The translations under genes were made by a program, and so were the position numbers. From NCBI GenBank assembly GCA_002423465.1, contig DIWG01000087.1:11637-73413 (forward strand): DNA of 61,777 nt, written 5' to 3'. Position 1 is the stretch's first letter, and each line of letters opens with the position of its first letter. Origin of the DNA: Syntrophaceae bacterium UBA6112 (GTDB lineage: Bacteria > Desulfobacterota > Syntrophia > Syntrophales > UBA5619). Shown here piece by piece: positions 1 to 8,045 of this stretch. The notes beneath the pieces were generated by a model. The model ran no database searches. It saw only the letters and a program-made list of their open reading frames with translations, and had not been told where the DNA came from.

Positions 1-18
1 ATCCTACCGGGCGCGCCA
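1..18 (+). tRNA. tRNA-Arg, 3' end only (partial)
   Basis: The first 18 bases look like the 3' end of a tRNA: the distal T-stem, an acceptor strand CGGGCGC (8-14), discriminator G (15) and an encoded CCA (16-18). The complementary 5' acceptor strand would be GCGCCCG, which is typical of bacterial arginine tRNAs. The anticodon lies outside the window, so the Arg identity is inferred from the acceptor stem only. It sits 31 bases upstream of tRNA-Lys, which suggests a tRNA cluster. Confidence 0.6.
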
Positions 19-49
19 GATTTTGCATACAGAATAAACGACCCAATGT

Positions 50-125
50 GGGCCCTTAGCTCAGCTGGTAGAGCAACTGACTCTTAATCAGTAGGTTGTC
101 GGTTCGATCCCGACAGGGCTCACCA
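50..125 (+). tRNA. tRNA-Lys (anticodon CTT)
   Basis: A complete cloverleaf can be folded. Acceptor GGGCCCT (50-56) pairs with AGGGCTC, followed by discriminator A and an encoded CCA (123-125). The D-arm contains AGCTGGTAGA. The anticodon stem ACTGA/TCAGT encloses the loop CTCTTAA, giving anticodon CTT, which reads the lysine codon AAG. The T-loop is TTCGATC. A hairpin terminator follows directly. Confidence 0.96.
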
Positions 126-137
126 AATAAAAACAGT

Positions 138-168
138 GGGTTACGAGTGAAATCGTAACCCCTTTTTT
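138..168 (+). terminator. Intrinsic terminator of the tRNA unit
   Basis: GGGTTACGA (138-146) pairs perfectly over 9 bp with TCGTAACCC (153-161) around the 6-nt loop GTGAAA, and is followed by a run of six T (163-168). It lies 12 bases after the tRNA-Lys CCA end. Confidence 0.88.
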
Positions 169-444
169 GTGGCATTTGGACACACCTTAGAGTTCTTGGA
201 GAAGATTCCAGCCCCGGTTTTTACCAAAAAACGATTGATGCTGTTTTCAGCTTATCATTTCATACATCGCATTAGTACATAAGAACAGAGGACAAGAACA
301 GGGGACACTCTTCACCGGTGAAAATGAAGAAACTCCTTTCAAAAATCAACTATTTTATGATAATAATACTTAGGTGCATTTGAATGGTTGCTTGGCTGCA
401 TGCAGCGCATCAATAATGATCGCGGTATTTGGAAAGGAACGGAC
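169..444. other. Intergenic stretch without a recognisable gene
   Basis: About 275 bp between the tRNA terminator and the SLOG-family gene. I see no convincing ORF or integrase. A perfect 12-bp palindrome, TTCACCGGTGAA, lies at 311-322. The AT-rich segment near 345-375 could hold a promoter, but no clear -35/-10 pair stands out. Just before the downstream gene, GGAAAGGA (431-438) is a plausible ribosome-binding site. Confidence 0.4.
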
Positions 445-1002
445 GTGAAGAAGGAAAATGTAATTCTTTTTAGTGGCGGCGCTGAAGGGGCTGAAGCGGA
501 ATTTGGCGCGAATGCGGAGCGCTTTGGGATTGAAGAGGTAAATTTTACGTTTGAAGGACATGTCCGGGGCCGCCAGCGAGGTATCCGAATTTTGAATCAT
601 GAAGAACTGAAAAATGGCGACGTTAGCCTGGAATACGTTTCAAAATTGATGAATCGCCGATATACCCAGAGCCCTACATTGCGCAAGATCTTGCAGAGCA
701 TCTGGTATCAGATCAACAACGGACAGGGGATTTACGTGGTCGGAGAGATCCTGGCGGATCAAACCGTGAAGGGTGGTACGGGCTGGGGTGCCGAATTCGC
801 CAAAATCTGCAACAAACCTTTGTTTGTCTTCGACCAGAAACGCAATGCCTGGTTCCGCTGGAATCAAGTAGAGTGGGTAGAGCGGGAGAGGGGAGACGAA
901 CCGGTTATCAGCCATCCGCATTTTGCGGGTACAGGAACGAGGTTTCTCCAGGAGAACGGCAAGAAAGCCATTGCGGAGTTGTTCGAGCGAACATTTACAT
1001 AA
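445..1002 (+). CDS. SLOG superfamily (YpsA/cpYpsA-like) putative nucleotide-binding protein
   Basis: About 185 aa. The N-terminus carries FSGGAEGAEAEFG, the glycine-rich loop typical of Rossmann-like SLOG proteins (SGGAxGAD type). Further on are a GGTGWG motif, a KPLFVFDQ strand and a C-terminal GTGTRFL segment, an order I associate with a small SLOG family that is often found in phages and mobile DNA. These folds bind nucleotides or nucleotide-derived ligands; the substrate is unknown. GTG at 445 is preferred because GGAAAGGA lies 6 bases upstream; an in-frame TTG at 388 would add 19 residues without family resemblance. It stands alone downstream of a tRNA gene. Confidence 0.62.
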   Translation: MKKENVILFSGGAEGAEAEFGANAERFGIEEVNFTFEGHVRGRQRGIRILNHEELKNGDVSLEYVSKLMNRRYTQSPTLRKILQSIWYQINNGQGIYVVGEILADQTVKGGTGWGAEFAKICNKPLFVFDQKRNAWFRWNQVEWVERERGDEPVISHPHFAGTGTRFLQENGKKAIAELFERTFT

Positions 1003-1152
1003 CGGACTGATGCTCAGCTTCATGCCGGAATGGCTGAACGCTCGATTCATTCGAATACCAAGTTTATCTCCATCATCAATCTCACCGAAATGCAAAATTT
1101 CTGACCGTACGACAAGGGGGCATCACGGATATTCATTATCGCGAGGTGTGTC

Positions 1153-2829
1153 ATGTTTAATAGGGATGAGGCAGAGGCGATTGCGGATGGATTCGGGAAG
1201 TGGGGTGAAAATTTTCAGGAACAGCTCGCCAAGGCGCCGGAAGCGACGGCGCGGTTTGAAACCATATCCGGGCTGCCGGTGAATCCGCTCTATACGCCGG
1301 CGGATGTCTCTGGTCTCGATTACTTGAGAGATCTGGGCTTCCCCGGACAGTATCCCTATACCAGGGGAGTCCAGACCGACATGTACCGGGGCCGCTTCTG
1401 GACCATGCGCCAATATGCCGGTTTCGGCTCCGCCGAGGATACGAACAGGCGTTTCCGGTATCTTCTGGAGCAGGGACAGACGGGGCTGAGCGTGGCCTTT
1501 GATCTTCCCACCCAGATCGGGTATGATTCGGACCACCCCCTGGCGCTGGGAGAGGTGGGCAAGGTCGGAGTGGCCATCGATTCCGTACGCGACCTCGGCG
1601 TCCTGTTCGAACAGATACCCCTGGACCAGGTCAGTACATCCATGACCATCAACTCCCCAGCGGCCATCCTTACGGCCATGTACCTTGCAATCGGGGGGCG
1701 GAACGGGATCGGTCCGGAACAGCTCCGGGGAACCGTGCAAAACGATATCCTCAAAGAGTACATTGCCCGCGGAACATACATCTTTCCCATCCGTCCGGCC
1801 ATGCGGATCGTTGCCGACATCATCGGTTTCTGCGCGAAGAACATGCCCCAGTGGAACAGCATCAGCATCAGCGGCTACCATATGCGGGAGGCCGGATGTA
1901 CGGCCGTGCAGGAGGTGGCCTTTACCGTCGCGGATGGCATCACGTACGTGGAAACGGCGCTAAATGCCGGGCTCGGCGTGGATGAAATTGCCCCGCGTCT
2001 TTCATTTTTCTTTGCCGCCCACCAGGATTTTTTCGAGGAGATCGCAAAGTTCCGTGCGGCGCGGCGGATCTGGGCCAGGATTATGAAAGAGCGTTTTAAG
2101 GCCAAAGACCCCCGTTCCGGGATGCTCCGCTATCATGTGCAAACGGCTGGGTGCTCCCTTACCGCCCAGCAGCCGTTCCTGAACATCCTCCGTACCGGGT
2201 ATGAGGCGCTGTCCGCGGTCCTGGGCGGGTGCCAGTCCCTTCACACCAACTCCTACGATGAGGCCCTGGCCCTTCCCACGGAAGAGGCGGTTCAGATCGC
2301 CCTTCGGACCCAGCAGATCATTGCCTACGAGACGGGCGTCACGGGGACGATAGACCCCATGGCCGGTTCCTATTGCGTGGAACAGATGACGGACCGAATC
2401 GAGACCGAAGTCGAAGAATACCTGAAACGAATCGAGCAGATAGGTGGCGTCATCCCGGCCATCGAAACGGGATACATCCAGGGAGAGATTGCAAACAGCG
2501 CCTACGGGTACCAGAAAAAAATTGAGACAAAAGACCGGATCGTTGTCGGCGTCAACCAGTTTCAGATCGACGAGCCCCCCCCCGAGGGGCTGCTCAAAGT
2601 CCGGCAGACCGTGGGTGAACTCCAGTCCGAAAAACTCAGGATCCTCCGAAACGAGAGGAGCGACGGGACCGTCCGCTCCTCCCTGGACGAGATCCGTCGC
2701 GTGGCCCGTTCCACGGAGAATCTGATGCCGGCCATCATCGAAGCGGTCAAGGCGGAGGCCACCATCGGGGAGATCTGCGATGTCCTCCGCGATGTGTTTG
2801 GAGAATATCGCGGCAGCAAGTCCTTTTAA
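1153..2829 (+). CDS. mcmA1: Methylmalonyl-CoA mutase, large (catalytic) subunit
   Basis: 558 aa, the length of a stand-alone catalytic subunit without the C-terminal B12 domain. It isomerises (R)-methylmalonyl-CoA and succinyl-CoA using adenosylcobalamin. The TIM-barrel hallmarks are present: PYTRGV (68-73), the SVAFDLPTQ segment, IQND-type VQNDILKEY and SISGYHM. The two residues that separate acyl-CoA mutase specificities are Tyr88 in WTMRQYAGF and Arg206 in ARGTYIF. This is the Tyr/Arg pair of methylmalonyl-CoA mutase, not the Phe/Gln of isobutyryl-CoA mutase or Ile/Gln of 2-hydroxyisobutyryl-CoA mutase. GCGAGGTG just upstream serves as ribosome-binding site. The B12-binding subunit follows after 37 bp. 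Confidence 0.93.
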   Translation: MFNRDEAEAIADGFGKWGENFQEQLAKAPEATARFETISGLPVNPLYTPADVSGLDYLRDLGFPGQYPYTRGVQTDMYRGRFWTMRQYAGFGSAEDTNRRFRYLLEQGQTGLSVAFDLPTQIGYDSDHPLALGEVGKVGVAIDSVRDLGVLFEQIPLDQVSTSMTINSPAAILTAMYLAIGGRNGIGPEQLRGTVQNDILKEYIARGTYIFPIRPAMRIVADIIGFCAKNMPQWNSISISGYHMREAGCTAVQEVAFTVADGITYVETALNAGLGVDEIAPRLSFFFAAHQDFFEEIAKFRAARRIWARIMKERFKAKDPRSGMLRYHVQTAGCSLTAQQPFLNILRTGYEALSAVLGGCQSLHTNSYDEALALPTEEAVQIALRTQQIIAYETGVTGTIDPMAGSYCVEQMTDRIETEVEEYLKRIEQIGGVIPAIETGYIQGEIANSAYGYQKKIETKDRIVVGVNQFQIDEPPPEGLLKVRQTVGELQSEKLRILRNERSDGTVRSSLDEIRRVARSTENLMPAIIEAVKAEATIGEICDVLRDVFGEYRGSKSF

Positions 2830-2866
2830 TCGCGCACCATTCGAGATGGGAAGGAGGGGGGTGGGT

Positions 2867-3283
2867 ATGACAAAGGAAAAGACAATCCGGGTACTGATCG
2901 CCAAACCGGGTCTGGACGGCCATGATCGCGGGGTGAAGGTCATCGCCCGCGCCCTCCGGGACGCCGGGATGGAGGTCATCTACACGGGACTCCGCCAGAC
3001 GCCGGAACAGGTCGTCGGCGCTACGGAGCAGGAGGATGTGGATGTTCTGATGCTGAGCAGTCTCTCCGGCGCCCACAACCACCTTTTCCCCAGGATCATG
3101 GAAGGATTGCGCAAACGCAATATGAGCGACATCCTCGTTCTCGGCGGGGGGATTATTCCCCAGGATGATATTCCCGCCCTCAAGACGGCGGGCATCCGGG
3201 AGATTTTCGGTCCGGGTACGGACACCCGCGCGATCATTGCCTTTGTGCGCGAGAATCTGATGCGGAGGCAAGCGAGGTCATGA
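2867..3283 (+). CDS. mcmA2: Methylmalonyl-CoA mutase, small B12-binding subunit
   Basis: 138 aa, a cobalamin-binding domain protein. The base-off/His-on signature DGHDRG supplies the lower axial histidine. SLSG and the GGGIIP loop complete the B12 pocket. It should pair with the upstream catalytic subunit to form a heteromeric mutase. The ATG at 2867 is chosen because AAGGAGG (2851-2857) is 9 bases upstream; in-frame starts further up would include the Shine-Dalgarno itself. No MeaB-type chaperone or epimerase gene lies next to it in this window. Confidence 0.93.
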   Translation: MTKEKTIRVLIAKPGLDGHDRGVKVIARALRDAGMEVIYTGLRQTPEQVVGATEQEDVDVLMLSSLSGAHNHLFPRIMEGLRKRNMSDILVLGGGIIPQDDIPALKTAGIREIFGPGTDTRAIIAFVRENLMRRQARS

Positions 3284-3350
3284 AGATGGGGATCGACTTA
3301 GGTATACACGATTTTTATTTAAAAGGGAGATATCCAACAGGAGAATGAAC

Positions 3351-4430
3351 ATGACCGATGACGTATACAAAAGATTGGCCAAGGTGCTGGACACGCTGCC
3401 CAACGGATTCCCTTCAACGGAGAGCGGAGTGGAAATCAAACTGCTGAAGAAGATTTTTTTGCCGGAACAGGCCGATCTTTTCTGTGAAATGCGGTTGACC
3501 TTCGAGACCGTTGAAGAAGTCGCCGCGCGTACGGGACGTTCTTTGGAAGGCTTAAAAGAGATGCTTCTCAACATGTCGAAATCTGGTCAACTATTTACGA
3601 TAAAGCTGGGAGACACAAGGTACTTCAAGATGCTGCCCTGGGTTTTTGGAATCTACGAATTTCAGAGTGCACGCCTCGACAGGGAATTTGCAGAATTAAA
3701 TAAAGTGTACGCGCCGGTCTATGGAAAACAATTCTTTTCAAAAATGCCTCAATTGATGCAGACCCTTCCCATCGAGGAAAACATCTCGGATCGGGAAGAA
3801 GCCCTCCCTTATGAAAAACTCTCCTCGATGATCGAAAATGGACAATCATTTCTGGTGAACGACTGTATCTGCAAGAAAGAGAAGGGCATCTTGGGTGAAC
3901 CTTGCGACAGACCCGTACAGGTATGTCTGGCCATCGCCCCGATTCCCGGGATATTCGACAACTCTCCCGAGGGTCGCGTCCTCTCCCGCAAGGAAGCTTA
4001 CGAACTGCTGAAAATGACGGAGGAGAAAGGACTCGTGCACATGACCAGCAACGTGCAGAATGGATCTTTCTATATCTGTAATTGCTGTAAATGCTGCTGC
4101 GGGGTTTTGGGTGCAATTAATAAATTGGGCATACCGGCGGCGGAAGTTGTCAACTCCCACTATTACGCGGAAATCGATCAGGATCGTTGCGTAAGTTGCG
4201 GGCTCTGTTTTGATGAACGTTGCCAAGTGGGGGCTATTGAAGAGGGAGAAGAAGCCTACCGGATCATCCGAGAGCGCTGTATCGGTTGCGGCCTTTGCAT
4301 CAGCGCATGTCCTGCGGAAGCCGTCCGGTTGGTTCACAAAGAAAAACGGTTGGCGCCCCCCTTCACGGAAGAGGCCTGGTTTCACGAACGCGCGAAGGCG
4401 CGGGGCGTGGACTTTTCGGCTTATAAATAA
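3351..4430 (+). CDS. 4Fe-4S ferredoxin-type protein with N-terminal helical (winged-helix-like) region
   Basis: About 359 aa. The N-terminal ~110 residues look helical, with a winged-helix feel (VEEVAARTGRSLEGLKEML). The middle has unusual cysteine groups, NDCICKKEKG and CNCCKCCCG. The C-terminus has two 4Fe-4S motifs, CVSCGLCFDERCQ and CIGCGLCISACPAEA. Proteins of this layout are common in sulfate-reducing and syntrophic deltaproteobacteria and are presumed electron carriers; partners are unknown. ATG 3351 sits 7 bases after AGGAG, better spaced than ATG 3345. The DUF362 gene starts 2 bases after its stop, so the two are probably translated together. Confidence 0.8.
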   Translation: MTDDVYKRLAKVLDTLPNGFPSTESGVEIKLLKKIFLPEQADLFCEMRLTFETVEEVAARTGRSLEGLKEMLLNMSKSGQLFTIKLGDTRYFKMLPWVFGIYEFQSARLDREFAELNKVYAPVYGKQFFSKMPQLMQTLPIEENISDREEALPYEKLSSMIENGQSFLVNDCICKKEKGILGEPCDRPVQVCLAIAPIPGIFDNSPEGRVLSRKEAYELLKMTEEKGLVHMTSNVQNGSFYICNCCKCCCGVLGAINKLGIPAAEVVNSHYYAEIDQDRCVSCGLCFDERCQVGAIEEGEEAYRIIRERCIGCGLCISACPAEAVRLVHKEKRLAPPFTEEAWFHERAKARGVDFSAYK

Positions 4431-4432
4431 AG

Positions 4433-5440
4433 ATGAATGATATCGTTCAGATTCCAGGAAATTCCACAGAATCCCTCCGCAGCCTTCTGCACGGCCTTTC
4501 GACCCCTTTTGCTGCCGGTGAAAATATTGGGATCAAGATCCACTGGGGGGAGAGGGGAAACAATGACTTTCTTCCCCCGCGTTACACGCGCGAGATCGTC
4601 CACTGGCTCAGAGATTCCGGTGCCAAACCTTTCGTGTTCGATACAACCGTCCTCTATTCCGGGGGAAGACGAAATGCAAAGGACAGCTTGAAGACCGCAG
4701 AGGAACACGGCTTCACGGAGAACTATCTCGGCTGTCCCGTCCGGATCGGGGATGGTATGGACGGACGCGATATTGTGGAATTGGCCGGAGGCGATCGCCA
4801 TTTTCCTTCAATCCAGGTGGCGGCAATCCTTAGGAAGGCGGATGGTTTTGTGATTTTTTCCCATTTCAAGGGGCACATGGAGTCTTCCTTCGGGGGGGCA
4901 ATCAAGAATATTTCTATGGGAATGTCCTCCCGCGCCCAGAAGCAGAGGATGCACGCGGATGCCCATCCGATCCTGAACCCAAAACGTTGTAACCGGTGCG
5001 GGCTTTGCGCCGAGATCTGCCCCACCGGCGCCGCTGTTTTGCCGCCGGAGGGAGATCCGGTTTATGACCTGAAGGCCTGTATCGGCTGCTCCCAATGCAT
5101 CGCCCTCTGTCCCCGGACGGCTCTAAAGATCTTCTGGGATACGGACATCATCGCATTCCAGGAGAGGCTGGTTGAAACGGCGGCGGCGATCTGGAGGGTC
5201 ATTGGTCCGAAAACGGTCATCGTCAACGCTCTTGTCCGGATCGTTGCGGAGTGCGACTGTCTTCCGGGCAACCATCCCGTCATTGCTCCGGATTTCGGAT
5301 TCATCGGGGGTCGTAACCCCGTTGCTGTCGATGAGGAGTCCATCCGTCAGATCGGGAAGAAACCTTTCGACAGCGCCCATCCCCATATCCCATGGAAGAG
5401 GCAGTTCAGCTATGCCCGCGAGATCGGTTTTACTCCTTAA
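4433..5440 (+). CDS. DUF362 domain protein with two 4Fe-4S clusters
   Basis: 335 aa. The body matches the DUF362 layout: IGIKIHWGERGN near the N-terminus, a KPFVFDTTVLY segment, HFKGHMESSFGGAIKNISMG in the core, and a C-terminal FIGGRNPVAVDEESI region. Two ferredoxin motifs are inserted, CNRCGLCAEICPTGA and CIGCSQCIALCPRTA. DUF362 proteins with Fe-S inserts are frequent in anaerobes, and their activity is not settled. It lies 2 bp after the preceding Fe-S protein, suggesting a shared redox role. No strong ribosome-binding site is visible, in keeping with translational coupling. Confidence 0.86.
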   Translation: MNDIVQIPGNSTESLRSLLHGLSTPFAAGENIGIKIHWGERGNNDFLPPRYTREIVHWLRDSGAKPFVFDTTVLYSGGRRNAKDSLKTAEEHGFTENYLGCPVRIGDGMDGRDIVELAGGDRHFPSIQVAAILRKADGFVIFSHFKGHMESSFGGAIKNISMGMSSRAQKQRMHADAHPILNPKRCNRCGLCAEICPTGAAVLPPEGDPVYDLKACIGCSQCIALCPRTALKIFWDTDIIAFQERLVETAAAIWRVIGPKTVIVNALVRIVAECDCLPGNHPVIAPDFGFIGGRNPVAVDEESIRQIGKKPFDSAHPHIPWKRQFSYAREIGFTP

Positions 5441-5554
5441 ATCTTCATTGGAGTATCGCCGATTTCTCTTTGCAGCAACATGAACGAATCATTTCTGGTG
5501 AAGTTCCGTGTTCTATTGATCCCTGGCGATATCTCCGCTGACGCCACTTAAGAA

Positions 5555-5590
5555 GCTATCCCTTGTTCGTATTTCATTGATAGCCTTTTT
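5555..5590 (+). terminator. Possible weak terminator after the Fe-S gene pair
   Basis: GCTATC (5555-5560) can pair with GATAGC (5579-5584), followed by CTTTTT. The stem is only 6 bp with an 18-base loop, so this is a weak candidate. The remainder of 5441-5701 holds no gene I can support. Confidence 0.3.
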
Positions 5591-5701
5591 AGGATTACTT
5601 CTCTTGCCACAGGAACAATCATCATTTATATTGATCATATCGTGACTATGAGCGGTAAAGTAAATTTCCTGTCTCTTTTGAAAAAAAATGAGGGGGGAAG
5701 G

Positions 5702-6115
5702 ATGACAACGAAGGACGTCAAACAAAATCAGCCCATGACCCATGATACGCGATGGAAAAAGATGGCCTGGACGATTTACAAAGTCGATGATCAGGGTCAA
5801 TATAAAACAAAAGTCGAAAGATACGATGACCATTTGATCATGACAGTGCCCTTTGCCGATGCGTCTCAAGAGAAGGCAGAGGAAGTCAGACAACGTGTTT
5901 TGAAAAATGAATCTTCTCCAATAGAATATTTCATGTACAAGCGGTTGCTGGATCCAAAGGCCCTTGCGCAGGCCATGGGCATGACCGAATGGCGATTGAA
6001 GCGACACTTCAAACCCGGCGTATTCGAAAAACTGGATCGGAATAAGCTGCAGGAATATGCAAAAATATTCAATGTTCAAGTGGACGATCTCATAAACTTC
6101 AGGGAGGATGCATAA
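5702..6115 (+). CDS. Small protein with C-terminal helix-turn-helix-like region
   Basis: About 137 aa. The first ~80 residues are charged and unassigned. The last ~50 residues, beginning DPKALAQAMGMTEWRLKRH and ending in FNVQVDDLINF, resemble a Cro/XRE-type helix-turn-helix. ATG 5702 is chosen because a purine-rich ribosome-binding site (GAGGGGGGAAG) ends just upstream; an earlier in-frame ATG at 5642 lacks one. Its stop codon abuts the start of the BtrH-like gene, so the two are almost surely one transcript. It may regulate the facing ketosynthase/ABC operon, but that is inference from position. Confidence 0.65.
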   Translation: MTTKDVKQNQPMTHDTRWKKMAWTIYKVDDQGQYKTKVERYDDHLIMTVPFADASQEKAEEVRQRVLKNESSPIEYFMYKRLLDPKALAQAMGMTEWRLKRHFKPGVFEKLDRNKLQEYAKIFNVQVDDLINFREDA

Positions 6116-7117
6116 TTGAAAGTCAGGGATCGATACGAGCATAGCGCTTACGCACATTGCGAAACCGGAACGGTCGTTTCGCTTTTAAGGCATCATGGGC
6201 TGGAGATATCCGAACCCATGGTATTCGGACTTGCCAGTGGACTGATGTTCGCTTTTCTGCCTTTTGTCACGATGATGGGCGGGATGCCGATCGTTGCCTA
6301 CCGCAGCATTCCCAAATCGATCATCGGCGGGATTCAAAGGCGCCTTGGCGTCAAATTCGAAGTCAGAAAATATCGGGACAAGGCAAAGGCCATGGAAGAT
6401 CTCAGTGAACTGGTCGATCAAAAACAGGTTGTCGGGGTTCAGACATCCGTTTTCTGGCTTCCCTATTTTCCCCGGGAAATGAGGATTCCGTTCAATGCTC
6501 ACAACATCGTTATCTTCGGCAAGGAAAACGGGGAGTATCTGGTCAGTGAACCGGCCTTCGAAGAGCCCGCGCGGATAAAGCCGCAGGATTTGCAGAATGC
6601 CCGGTTCGCAAAGGGTATCCTGGCCCCGAAGGGCTTCATGTATTATCCGACATATATTCCGGATAAAATCGACTTCAATGCCCTGATTCCGAAAGCGATC
6701 AAACGGACGAATTTCATGATGCTCAGTGCCCCGACACCCTGCGGGGTCCGCGGGATAGCCTATCTCGCCAATTACATCGAAAAACTCGGCGGGAAAAAGA
6801 GCGAGAAATACATCCGGTCGCTGTTGGGACACATTGCGCTCATGCAGGAAGAGGTTGGCACCGGTGGGGGCGGGTTTCGCTATTTATATGCTGCATTTCT
6901 GGAGGAAGCTTATGAACGCATGGAGATACCTGTGTTGCAGGAGGCCTCCGGAAAAATGACGGAAGCAGGCGATCTGTGGCGCAACTTCGCCCTGGTTTGC
7001 GCCAGAACTTTCAAAAGAAAAGAGAGTGAGATCGATCTGCCCCATATCGCCAATCTGCTGAGGATGGCCGGCAGGGCTGAGAAGGAAGTCCATTTGATGC
7101 TTCGCAAGATTTCATAA
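6116..7117 (+). CDS. BtrH-like acyltransferase (BtrH N-terminal domain plus DUF4872-like C-terminus)
   Basis: 333 aa. The N-terminus has YAHCETGTVVSLLRHHG with the conserved His-Cys pair (Cys15 the likely nucleophile), then the EPMVFGLASGLMFAF block seen in BtrH-type domains. NAHNIVIFGKENGEYLVSEP supplies a candidate catalytic His129, as in papain/C39-like folds. BtrH of butirosin synthesis moves an acyl group from a carrier protein to an amine, so a transferase acting on the ACP at 9221-9487 is a reasonable guess. It starts with TTG immediately after the previous stop, with AGGGAGG (6101-6107) at 8-base spacing. It converges on the ketosynthase operon with only 55 bp between them. Confidence 0.78.
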   Translation: MKVRDRYEHSAYAHCETGTVVSLLRHHGLEISEPMVFGLASGLMFAFLPFVTMMGGMPIVAYRSIPKSIIGGIQRRLGVKFEVRKYRDKAKAMEDLSELVDQKQVVGVQTSVFWLPYFPREMRIPFNAHNIVIFGKENGEYLVSEPAFEEPARIKPQDLQNARFAKGILAPKGFMYYPTYIPDKIDFNALIPKAIKRTNFMMLSAPTPCGVRGIAYLANYIEKLGGKKSEKYIRSLLGHIALMQEEVGTGGGGFRYLYAAFLEEAYERMEIPVLQEASGKMTEAGDLWRNFALVCARTFKRKESEIDLPHIANLLRMAGRAEKEVHLMLRKIS

Positions 7118-7172
7118 GAGAGAAATTAAGGTTGATGAGCAAACGCCGGCTCCCTGTGCTCCAAGACGTCAT

Positions 7173-8045
7173 TTAAAACACCTCTACCTCCAGAACTGCA
7201 TAGTTCCCGCGCGGGTCCCGGTTGATGTGCAGCAGGGACTTGCCCGGGAAATGCTTCACGAACATCCCGATCCCGCAAGCGGCTGCTGAACCGCAATAGC
7301 CGTACTGGTCCAGGTAGCTGAAATCCGCTATAGGGCGCAGCGCCTCGCGCCAGCGGGAAGCCTCTTCCCCGCCGATCAAAGCTCCGAAGGCAACCACATC
7401 CACCGGTGACTCTCCCCGCTCCCGGATCCACTTCAGGCAGGCCGCTTCGTTCCGAAAAGACCGGTTTTCCCGAAAGGCCCCGCAGGCGCCCTCGTGCTCG
7501 GGTCTCACGTAAAACCAGCCGCTCCCGTCGACCATACGCCAGCCGCGGGTATCCCGCTCTTCGCCGCCGGCCCCCGGGAGGGAGGCAACATCCACGCCGC
7601 CGATGAGGGCGCTTTGCTCCGCGCCCGCAGTCAAATCCGTCATGAGCAGGTCGAGGCCGCGCTCGAAGGAAAGGTATTGGCTCGAGATGGTGAGGTTGCG
7701 GCCCCGGGTTCCCAGGTTCTGGGCGAGATAGAATGTGGCCGTGTTGCTCATGGTGTTGATGAAATGGAAGGGCTTGGGGAGCGAATGGGCGGCGTAGATT
7801 TCGTCGAGCACGACCACGGTGTCGCCGAGGTTGCCGTACTCCGTCGTCAGATAGACGGCCGTGTCCGCCGCAATGGAATGGCCATGGATGCACTCGCGGG
7901 CGCCGATGAGGGAAAGTAGGATAAAACGGTTCACCCTGCGGAAATTCTCCTGGGCGTATTTGTGAAGCTCTTCCTTAAGAAGGTCCGTGTCCGCGAGAGC
8001 TTCACCGATGAAGGCCGAGACGCTGTGGATGTAGAGACCGGTCAC
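7173..8045 (-). CDS. Truncated ketosynthase-like protein, chain-length-factor type
   Basis: 290 aa, against about 400 for a full ketosynthase. The N-terminal half shows thiolase-fold features: an NTMSNTATFYLAQNLGTRG region, then TISSQYLSFERGL at the nucleophile elbow and ALIGGVD. By alignment with the neighbouring ketosynthase, the catalytic Cys is replaced by Gln123 (or an adjacent residue), as in chain-length factors of type II polyketide synthases. Both active-site His motifs are absent. It starts with GTG, overlapping the upstream ketosynthase stop by 4 bp (GTGA). It probably forms a heterodimer with that ketosynthase and sets product length; not experimentally known. Confidence 0.7.
   Translation of the reverse strand: MTGLYIHSVSAFIGEALADTDLLKEELHKYAQENFRRVNRFILLSLIGARECIHGHSIAADTAVYLTTEYGNLGDTVVVLDEIYAAHSLPKPFHFINTMSNTATFYLAQNLGTRGRNLTISSQYLSFERGLDLLMTDLTAGAEQSALIGGVDVASLPGAGGEERDTRGWRMVDGSGWFYVRPEHEGACGAFRENRSFRNEAACLKWIRERGESPVDVVAFGALIGGEEASRWREALRPIADFSYLDQYGYCGSAAACGIGMFVKHFPGKSLLHINRDPRGNYAVLEVEVF

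Noticed and set aside
3280..3348. 22-codon ORF overlapping both the mutase small-subunit stop and the next gene's start
   Set aside because: It is short, has no separate ribosome-binding site and no family resemblance; the overlaps can occur by chance.
7126..7893. 255-codon open frame on the minus strand in another frame of the chain-length-factor-like gene
   Set aside because: Arg/Pro-rich out-of-frame reading; the chosen frame shows thiolase-fold features and a start coupled to the upstream gene.
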